The translations under genes and the position numbers were made by a program. The notes beneath the pieces are model-generated. The model was given only the letters and a program-made list of their open reading frames with translations, did no database searches and had not been told where the DNA came from. Below, one piece after another: positions 55,440 through 64,000 of a stretch of 64,000 nucleotides of DNA (its first letter is position 1; each line of letters opens with the position of its first letter). The DNA is from Meandrina meandrites (taxonomy: Eukaryota; Cnidaria; Anthozoa; Scleractinia; Meandrinidae), in NCBI GenBank assembly GCA_963693305.1, contig OY855914.1, positions 25,774,472 through 25,838,471 on the forward strand. The letters are read 5' to 3'.

Positions 55440-57605
55440 GGCGCCTTCTTCAATGTGTAAGTTTGAGTGTAGCTAAAAAATAAACAGAGGAGGGGGTTGA
55501 ATAGGGGTACGCAAATCAGTCGATCCGAGCTATATTATATATTTTTGGCCAAAATCCGCGTCTCTATTTTCGCTTAAATCCGGATCCGCATGCATTAGTT
55601 GAAAACCTTCTGTTGCATGTAAAATTTCACTGCACGGAACTGTCGAAGATGTTGTCTTAGTTTATGGTAATCTTATGATGAATTTTGGTATCCTTACTTG
55701 TGTGTAGTGTTTACACGTCAATTCCAGTGTGACAGGTTTTAAGGTCGGTATGAATCTCGTCCGAAAATAAAATGGACAAAACGCGACCAAGGACGAACAA
55801 GGCCAACAAAGGTCTGAAATCCGAATTTTGATTAGTATGCATGAGCCAAATATCAAGACAGAAAGAATTCGGAATCCAGGCGAAATCCTGAGCTGATCCG
55901 TCGTATTTTGGAAATCTGCGAATTGATTCCGTTCTGTTTGTTGTTATTTTTCGCAATCCGTGCGTCTTTTCAAGGAAAAATCCGTCGATGTGCGAACCTA
56001 TTAACGCTCTTCCCCATACAGAGTAAAATGGTAGAACGTGATTCTTTTATTACATTATTCAGAATAGCATATTGACAAGGCATGTTTTGAAAATTGACAT
56101 TCCAAGTTTTTCATTCGTTATCCGCCCTTGTCAGCATAGTTTCGATCGACTGTTATGGTGTTTTTGTACTAAAATATATTTTGAAGTTTTCTTTAATTTC
56201 AAAGAAAGTTTTTTAAATCAGAAAAATGACTTGAAATATGACGACAAAGCTGCTTGTAACGCGGGAGTGAATGACCATTCACTGATGACATAGTGAATAA
56301 TATGCTATTACCACGATATTCTTTTAAACTACGTTGACACATTTCACTCGTAACTTACAAAAGCAAGAAAGCAAAGTTTCATGCTTATATCTCATGGTTA
56401 AACAAAACCATTACGCTGTAATTGACCTGGTAAACATTATAAAAAGCATACAATACAAGACAAGTTTTACTCACCACGCCAACGTCAGTTGAAATAAATA
56501 ACTGCTAAAGACCAACACGTATTCCTTGGCTTGTATTTCTTGTCTATGGAGTAAACTTTACTGTCAAGCTCATTTAATACTGTTAGCTTTGAAAACAAAA
56601 ACCGGATGTCCGTGAAACGCAACTTCAAACGTTCTTTCAGTGAGAAATTAGAAAATAAAATTATCCAGTTAGATTTCATTTCAGATGTTTCAGTTTCAAA
56701 AATCAAAAAATAACATTTTGAGAATCCCTTTTTTATCCAGCATCATACACAGTTTGGAGTGATTGTGTCGACGGATAAACACATTGAAGGCGTTTGTTAG
56801 TGGTTTAGAGATTTGATAATTGGTGTCGAATGTGTAAACATAATCTGCTCTCGTTGTGTAGTTGGGGCTGTCTCTCTCGGGAAGAAAAAAATTAAGTGGA
56901 AGAGCATACCTGGGCTGTATATAAAGCAACAAGCCAAATCTGTAATATTTGTCGCGGCAAACGTCGGCGGCGTTGAACAAACATGAAAGAATTTCAGGTA
57001 AATGACAGCTCAAAAAGAAAAACAAAACGTAGCAAAGAGGGAAGTGTAACAAATATCACAAGTGAGTACTCTTGAAGGGTTTCAAAAGGCGCTTTGGAAT
57101 CTGTTATCAGAAAAATTATGTTCCACGATTTCACAGCTATCACGTACACGCAGTAAATTTTTGCAGATCTCAGATCTCAGCTAACAGTCAGAAAACGCGC
57201 AATTTCCCAGCCGGAAAGTAAAAGGTTTGACCAATTCTCAGCTATCAGTTAAACCCCATTCAGACCCGGCCTGATTCTTGATAAGAAAGCGAAAAAGCGA
57301 TTTTAGTAAGAACATTTCAAAGTTTCCGCTTACGGCCACGAAATTACTCGCAAAACCTCGCTTTTTTAAAATTATTATAATCGAAAAAGCAACCCTAAGC
57401 AACAGGAGTAGGCGAACTCCGACCAGCTTACAACCAAAACATTGCACGTTCAATATTTATTTTGGCTGAGCTGATCATAAAAAAATGAAAGTTGAAATGA
57501 CATTTTTGGGCATATAAACAGTAACGTTAGAAAACGGTTTTTCTTTTGGAATTACAAACTGTCAAACTGTCACTTTTCATATCTCAATTTCGGGTCTGTC
57601 CATTT

Positions 57606-57795
57606 CATGAGTCCGAGTTCGAGTTAGAATTTCGAGTTCAATTTAAAATATCGAGTTTGAGTTGCGGTTAGTTCCACTCTGGTTTGCTTGCGGTTAGTTC
57701 CACTCCTATTTGCTTGCGGTTATGCGTGACCAACTGGGAAAATGTTACCCCATAACTCGAACTCGAAATTTCTAACTCGATCTCATAAATTCGAT
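57606..57795. repeat. Inverted-repeat element built of gagttcgagtt words
   Basis: catgagtccgagttcgagtt plus agaatttcgagtt (57606 on) is mirrored by aactcgaaatttctaactcg plus atctcataa (to about 57790). The centre has a duplicated ttgcggttagttccactc. Confidence 0.65.
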
Positions 57796-58127
57796 GCACT
57801 CTTCAATTTCGTAGGAAAATGAATGAGCCTATCTATGGTTCACGTGTTTCAGGATATTCCGAGAAAACAGGTTGTCATATGACGTCATGCACGAACACAT
57901 GTCTTACCAACTCAAGCAGTTACAAGATAGAAATACTGATGTTGATTGGTATAGAGAGCAACATAGATTCTCACAAGATTTAAACTGTGTAGAACCGCCT
58001 GTTCACCTCAAGAACATTCTGAGAGAGGAGCCTGTGTGTTACCGTTGATAATCGTGTTCGTCGCATAAATTATTCATGCATTAAAACCATATCACTGTTA
58101 TATCGTCTGACGTGACACGCGACTCAG

Positions 58128-58432
58128 TGAAATTTCAAGAGGTTTAATGGAGGGATAGAAAAAAGAAAAACGTTTTTAATTTATAACATTAAATCAGATT
58201 TCTCACTGTTTCTTTTTTCTCTAAATTTAACTTATACTTTGAGAAAAACTCTCTCCTCCCAGTTAAACCCCAAGGGACCCCAAAATTCACAAAACACTGC
58301 CAAACATAGACTCATGATGTGTGAACACTTTTGGCATTTCTTGAAACGCGAACGAGATATTTGCGTTAAACCCAAGTTACACGGCGGAAAAACAGTCTTC
58401 AGGTATACCCTCGCTTTAAATGGCAAAAACAC
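58128..58432. repeat. Dispersed repeat, copy 2
   Basis: Matches the repeat at 11395-11775 in order and orientation (gtgaaatttcaagagg; tttgagaaaaactctctcc; aaaacactgccaaacata; cttgaaacgcgaacgagata; cttcaggt). Apparent open frames on both strands here are repeat-borne. Confidence 0.65.
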
Positions 58433-59030
58433 ATGCACCACCTGCAGAATATTTATAGATAAAGGCACAGCACCCCGGAAATACTATCGTCGCTATAAAA
58501 CGCTGTTTAATTTCCCTCTTCGGTCTTCTAAACTAAAAAATTACATTTTTACCTCGCAAATAGAATGTAGCAAGTTTCCAGTGTGATTTTTTCAAGGTAT
58601 TTGTCACTACGAGCGATAAAATGCAAGTCAGTTGGTTCAGCCATTTGGAAACGTGTCACTTTATAAACTGAAAACCGCCGCAAATAATCGATCAACTAAT
58701 CGGGACATTTTCAACACGTTCCGAGAAAAATCACGTGGCCTTAAACAAGATTGTCAACGTCGAAACACATCTTGGAGTCAGCGGCTGTAAACAGACTAAC
58801 AGGACTAAGAATAAAATTAGAAATCTGATTCTCAAACTCACCACATATAGCTGTGATGTGTAATTGTAGTTTAGAAATCTTATTATAATTAGCATAGATT
58901 TTTACGATTTTATTTCTCCATTTAATTCTTAGTTTCAGTTTCTATTGAGAAGATATGACAACTCTCTAGACAGTGTTTCATATTTCCAAACTCCTCGTAG
59001 TTCGTCAAAAATATTCCGCTGCGCGTCTTA

Positions 59031-59260
59031 TTAACCGCGCGGCCATGGGCCGAGCGCGGTTCTTGCTTTACACGGGATTTATTATTATTAACCGCGCGGC
59101 CATGGGCCGAGCGCGGTTCTTGCTCTGCACGGGATTTATTTTTAACCGCGCGGCCATGGGCCGAGCGCGGTTCTTGCTTTGCACGGGATTTATTATTTTT
59201 ATTAACCGCGCGGCCATGGGCCGAGCGCGGTTCTTGCTCTGCACGGGATTTATTAGTCGT
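59031..59260 (+). repeat. GC-rich palindromic minisatellite, four copies
   Basis: Four units of about 55-61 bp, each with TTAACCGCGCGGCCATGGGC, then CGAGCGCGGTTCTTGCT and GCACGGGATTTATT, separated by short TTA spacers of varying length. The core is near-palindromic around CCATGG. Long open frames on both strands here are by-products. Confidence 0.93.
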
Positions 59261-59280
59261 CGTAGTAGTAGTATTTTTTT

Positions 59281-62200
59281 TGTCGGTGACCAGACCCAAA
59301 CCTCCACTCGGCCAAATCGTGGTCGTGAGTTTGAATCATGCAACCTGTGATGTTTATTCGCCAAAAGCTGTTGAAACATTAATGTACGGAAGATGTTACG
59401 GATATTGTTTTCTTTATTGTGTATAAAATATTTTTTCTTTTGGTCTTATCGAAGCGTTGGATTCAAAGGGAATATTGAATACACTAAAAAAGGTATTACG
59501 TCAGCCATGGAATGCGCTGATGTTGCAGCTTTCAGTTTCGCTACGTGACAAATAAGATTGTGTTTTCTTTGGAAGTTTATTTCGCCAGAGGCAACGGTCA
59601 TTAATTTATTTGCAATTTTGCGATATTTCTTGTGGGTTTAGGCAATTGAAGTGAATTCTTTGGCTGTTTCATCGAAGCGAGTTCAGAGATTTGAAGGAAA
59701 AACAATTGAGCGTGCCCGAACGTGCAGGGGTTACGTCATTAGTGGGGAAAAAACCGACAAGCTAAAGATAGCGGGGGATGACGTAAACCTCGGATTGTGT
59801 GACTCGCGTGACTACTTTGCTAGTCCTTCACTCATAGTACAAACAAATTGAAACATGAATGTACGGAAATTGTTGTGGATATATTGTTTTTATTGTGTGT
59901 AAAATATATTTTCTGTTGGTTTTATCGAAGCCTTGGATTCGAAGCGAATATTGAATACACTAAGAAAGGTATTACCTCCCTCAGGCACGGAATGCGCTGA
60001 CGTTGCAGCTTTCACTTTCGTTACGTGAGTAATAATAACCTGCGTACTTTGCAAGCTTATTTCGCCAGAAGCGATGGTCGATAATTAGTTGGAAATTTTG
60101 CAAGTATTTCTCGTGGGTTCAGGCAATTGAAGTGAATTCTTTGACTGTTTCATCGAAGCGAGTTCAGAGATCTGAAGGAAAAAAATTTTGCCTAGGTAAG
60201 CACTGCAAGGATTGCGTCATTGGTAGGGAAATTACCGCCGTCCACCGCCGTACTAAAGATAGCCGTGAACAATGCAAAGCCTGAAATGTGAGACTCGCGT
60301 AACTACCTTCTTACGGCCTAACTCACGGTATAAACCAATTACATTGAATCGCGACTTTTACGTAAAGAAAATAGCTGTTATTAATAGCGTTCAAATAGCG
60401 GAAAGTTTAATTCATGCCCATACATATCCCAAGCGAAGTTCCAGATTAAGACCATTACGTCATCATAAATTTCACAACGGCTATGGGCGATGGTGCAATA
60501 TTGGATTGTGTGACTCGCGTGACTACTTTGCTGGTCCTTTACTCTAAGTACAAAACAAATTTAATTTAACCGTCACTTTTCTGGGTAAGAAACCTGTTAA
60601 GCAAAAATGGAGTTAATTTAAAAACGCGCGGTTTTAAGATGCTTGCATCTTCTTGTTATTATTTTTTTTTATGTCGGTGACTAGACGCAAACCTCCACTC
60701 GGCCAAATCGTAATCGTGACTTTTAATCACGCAACCTGTGATGTTTATTCACCAAAAGCTGTTAAAACCTTAATGTAACGAAAATGTTGCGGATATTGTT
60801 TTCTGTATTGTGAATAAAGTATATTTTCTTTTGGATTTATCGAAGCGTTGGATTCAAAGCGAATGTTGAATACACTGAAAAAGGTATTTCGTCAGCCATG
60901 GAATGCGCTGATGTTGCAGGTTTCACTTTCGTTACGTGACAAATAACATTGTGTTTCATTTGCATGTTTATGTCGGCAGAAGCGACGGTCATTAATTTAA
61001 TTTGTTTCCTCTTCTGCGAGTACTTCTTGTGGGTTTAGGCAATCAAAGTAAATTCTTTGACTTTTTCATCGAAGTGAGTTCAAAGATTTGAAAGGAAATG
61101 AAATATTTGCTTAAGTAAACAATTGAGCGTGCCCGAACGTGCAGGGGTTACGTCATTAGAAGGGAAAAACCCCCAAGCTAAAGATAGCCAAAAATATAAG
61201 CGCGGTTTTAAGTTGCTATAGCAACTTCTTGTTTTTCGTCGTTTTTTTTTTGTCGGTAACCAGACCCAAACTTCCACTCGACCAAATCGCGATCGGGACT
61301 TCGGATCACGCAAGCTGGGATGTTTATTCACCAAAAGCTGTTGAAACATCAATGTACAGAAAATATTACGGATATTGTTTTCTTTCTTGTGTATAAAATA
61401 TTTTTTCTTTTGGTCTCATCGAAGCGTTGGGTTCAAAGGGAATTTGAAGACACTAAAAAAAGGTATTACGTCAGCCATGGAATGCGCTGATGTTGCAGCT
61501 TTTACTTTCGGTACGTGACAAATAAGATTGTGTTTACTTTCCAATTTAATTTCGCCAGAAGCGATGGTCATTGATTTATTTGTAATTTTGCGATAATTTC
61601 TTGTGGGTTTAGGCAATTGAAGTGAATTCTTTGGTTGTTTTAATCGAAGCGAGTTCAAAGATTTAAAGGAAAATTAAATATTTGCTGAGGTAAACAATTG
61701 AGCGTGCCCGTACTTTCAGGGGTTACGTCATTAGTAGGGAAAAAACCGTATAGCTAAAGATTGGACTGTGTGACACGCGTGACTACTTTACTGGTCCTTC
61801 ACTCATAGCACAAAAAATTAAACTTAACTGTGACTCGGCCAAATCGTGACTGGGGCTTTGAAATCACGCAACCTGTGATGTTTATTCTCCAAAAGCTGTT
61901 GAAACATTAATGTACGGAAAATGTTACGGATATTGTTTTCTTTATTGTGTATAAAGTATTTTTTTTTTCAAAGGGTTAGATTCAAAGGGAATATTCCTTG
62001 AAGTGAGTTCAAATATTTGAAAGGAAATGAAAGATTTGCTTAAGTAAACAATTGAGCGTGTCCGAACGTGCAGGGGTTACGTCATTAGAAGGGAAAAACA
62101 CCCAAGCTAAAGATAGCCGGGGACAACGTAAACCTCGGATTGTGTGACTAACGTGACTACTTTGCTAGTCCTTTACTCATAATACAAACAGATTAAATTT

Positions 62201-63983
62201 AACCGTGACTTTTGAGAAAGAAAGCTGTTAATTAGCCAAAAATATAAACGCGGTTTTAAGTTGCTATAGCAACTTCTTGTTTTTTTTTTTTTTTCGTTTT
62301 TTTGTCGGTGACCAGACCCAAACCTCCCCTCGGCCAAATCACGATCGGGACTGAATCACGCAACCTGAAGCCGTTGGAACAATGATGTACGGGAAATGTT
62401 ACGGATAATGTTTTCTTTGTTGTGAATAATATATATTTTCTTTGGGTTTTTTCGAAGCGTTGGATTCAAAGGGAATATTGAATTCACTAAAAAAAGGTAT
62501 GACATCAGCCATGGAATGCGCTGACGTTGCAGCTTTCACTTTCGCTACGTGACAAATAAGATTGTGTTTACTTGGCATGTTTATTTCGCCAGAAGCGACG
62601 GTCGTTGCAGTCAAAACAGCTCAAGCGTTTCTATCGAGGGTGAATAATGAATTTATTTATGGAAATTTGATTTCATTCTTCGCGTCAATATTCCATTCAT
62701 GAAGAAAATATTTCAATGTTCAAAAGGCGGCTCAAATCAAATCACGAATGTTAAATAGTTTGTTATGTTGCTTCACGCGAAGGGCACGTGGGAATTTGGC
62801 CAAAATTTGCATAATTTCGACTGCAACAAGTCAACCGTCAATTGTCACGCACACTGTTTCTTCATCATTTTGTTAGCATTGTGTGTTTTTTTGCAAGTTT
62901 ATATCGGCAGAAGCGACGGTCATTAATTTATTTGCACTTCTGCGAGTATTTCTTGTGGGTTTTGGCAATTGAAAAGAAATTCTTTAGCTGTTTCATCGAA
63001 GCAACTTCAAAGATTTAAAGGGAAATAAAATATTTGCTTAAGTAAACAATTGAGCTTGCCCAAACGTGCCGGGGTTACGTCATTACAAGGGAAAAACCCC
63101 AAAGCTAAAGATAGCCTGGGATAACGTAAACCTCGGATTGTAATACTCACGTGACTACTTTGCTGGTCCTTTACTCACAATGCAAAACAGATTAAATTTT
63201 ACCGTGACTATTGAGAAAGAAAGCTGTTAATTAACCAAAAATATAAGCGCGGTTTTAAGTTGCTATAGCAACTTCTTGTTTTTTTTTTTTTTGCATTTTT
63301 TTTGTCGGTGACCAGACCCAAACCTCCACTCGGCCAAATCGTGTTTGGGACTTTGAAATCACGCAACCGATATTGTTTATTCGCCAAAAGCTGTTGAAAC
63401 ATTAATGTATCGAAAATGTTGCGGATATAGTTTTCTTCATTGTGTATAAAGTATATTTTCTTTTTGTTTTATCGAAGCGTTGGATTCAAAGCGAATGTTG
63501 AATACACTGAAAAAAGGTATTACGTCAGCCATGGAATGCGCTGATGTTGCAGGTTTCACTTTCGTTACGTGACAAAAAACATTGTGTTTTATTTGCATGT
63601 TTAAGTCGGCAGAAGCGACGGTCATTAATTTAATTTGTTTCCTGTTCCGCGAGTACTTCTTGTGGGTTAGGCAATCGAAGTGAATTCTTTGGCTATTTCA
63701 TCGAAGTGAGTTCAAAGATCTGAAAGGAAATGAAATATTTGCTTAAGTAAACAATTGAGCGTGCCCGAACGTGCAGGGGTTACGTCATCAGAAGGGAAAA
63801 ACACCCAAGCTAAAGATAGCCGGTGACAACGTAAACCTCGGATTGTGTGACTAACGTGACTACTTTGCTAGTGCTTTACTCATAATGAAACAGATTAAAT
63901 TTAATCTTGACTTTTGAGAAAGAAAGCTGTTAATTAGCCAAAAATATAAGCGCGGTTTTAAGTTGCTAGCAACGTCTTGTTTT
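59281..63983 (+). repeat. Head-to-tail array of about 0.6-1 kb repeat units
   Basis: Units start after a T-tract with gtcggtgaccagacccaaac at about 59282, 60673, 61252, 62304 and 63304. Headless units join near 59850 and 61835. The body is conserved (ggtattacgtcagccatgga; tttcgccagaagcgacggtc; aacgtgcaggggttacgtca). Complete tails end in gcgcggttttaagttgctat, where AAGTTGCTATAGCAACTT forms a hairpin, then cttgtttt. The unit from 62304 carries an extra block of about 280 bp at 62604-62880. The array probably runs past the right edge. Confidence 0.85.
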
Positions 63984-64000
63984 CAACTCTCTTCTCGGTG

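Larger units (their letters stand above)
55440..59030. other. Upstream region of the TPR-CHAT gene
   Basis: A probable acceptor lies at 55473-55480, so a 5' exon and promoter should lie somewhere upstream. A minus-strand frame at 56696-57052 with a hydrophobic start contains a possible donor (CCCAG|GTATGC near 56910), but its phase does not fit the TPR exon. MITE-like inverted repeats occur at 57606-57795 and a dispersed repeat at 58128-58432. No gene is supported. Confidence 0.4.

Noticed and set aside
56696..57052. 118-aa minus-strand frame with hydrophobic start, as first exon of the TPR-CHAT gene
   Set aside because: Its only good donor would join the TPR exon out of frame, and no family resemblance is seen.
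58922..59379. Overlapping open frames of 103-125 aa on both strands
   Set aside because: They are made by the GC-rich minisatellite, whose unit length happens to keep frames open.
61416..63625. Recurring minus-strand peptide around SAHSMADVIPFF
   Set aside because: It recurs because the array unit is repeated. Each copy is short, lacks splice context and differs by indels; no evidence of selection on the frame can be seen.

Overview
The window looks like nuclear DNA of a cnidarian, most likely a stony coral or close hexacoral relative. Genes carry short exons with GT-AG introns, the sequence is AT-rich, and it is littered with tRNA-derived SINEs, foldback MITEs and minisatellites. It also carries a long TPR-CHAT gene of the kind that is multicopy in corals. 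The taxonomic call is inference from gene content; no marker gene settles the species.

Layout. (1) 1-9.6 kb, + strand: thirteen 3' exons of a selenoprotein thioredoxin reductase. It carries the CVNVGC redox disulfide, the NADPH-binding glycine motif and a C-terminal Gly-Cys-Sec-Gly written TGC TGA GGT TAG. A well-formed SECIS hairpin lies about 140 nt after the UGA. The N-terminal FAD-binding exons are off the left edge. (2) 10.87-22.9 kb, - strand: a complete 14-exon type II regulatory subunit of cAMP-dependent protein kinase (388 aa), convergent with the reductase. It has the docking/dimerisation domain, an RRQSV inhibitor site and two cAMP-binding domains. Farther upstream on the same strand, at 25.2 kb and 33.1 kb, lie two short ATG exons with good donors in the same phase as the true exon 1. 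They are candidate alternative first exons. (3) 38.7-42.6 kb, + strand: a two-exon small secreted, probably GPI-anchored, Ly6/uPAR three-finger protein. (4) 46.2-47.1 kb, + strand: an intronless 278-aa basic, Ser-rich protein that I do not recognise. (5) 51.3-55.5 kb, - strand: a TPR-CHAT gene with about 18 near-identical TPR units and a caspase-like CHAT domain with its His and Cys intact. The reading frame is broken by two single-base shifts. (6) 59.0-64.0 kb: a GC-rich palindromic minisatellite, then a head-to-tail array of roughly 0.6-1 kb repeats ending in a small hairpin and a T-tract.

The genes do not form a pathway. Much of the interest lies in (a) the TPR-CHAT architecture, (b) possible alternative N-termini of the PKA subunit that would remove its anchoring domain, and (c) mobile-element structure. 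The mobile elements include a 402-bp foldback element present twice with AATT target duplications (one copy splits the B box of a SINE), a TTAA-flanked foldback element, and an older SINE split by an insertion carrying a decayed KIAA1958-like exon.

Exon boundaries were read by eye from splice consensus, phase continuity and family resemblance. No alignment or transcript data were available.
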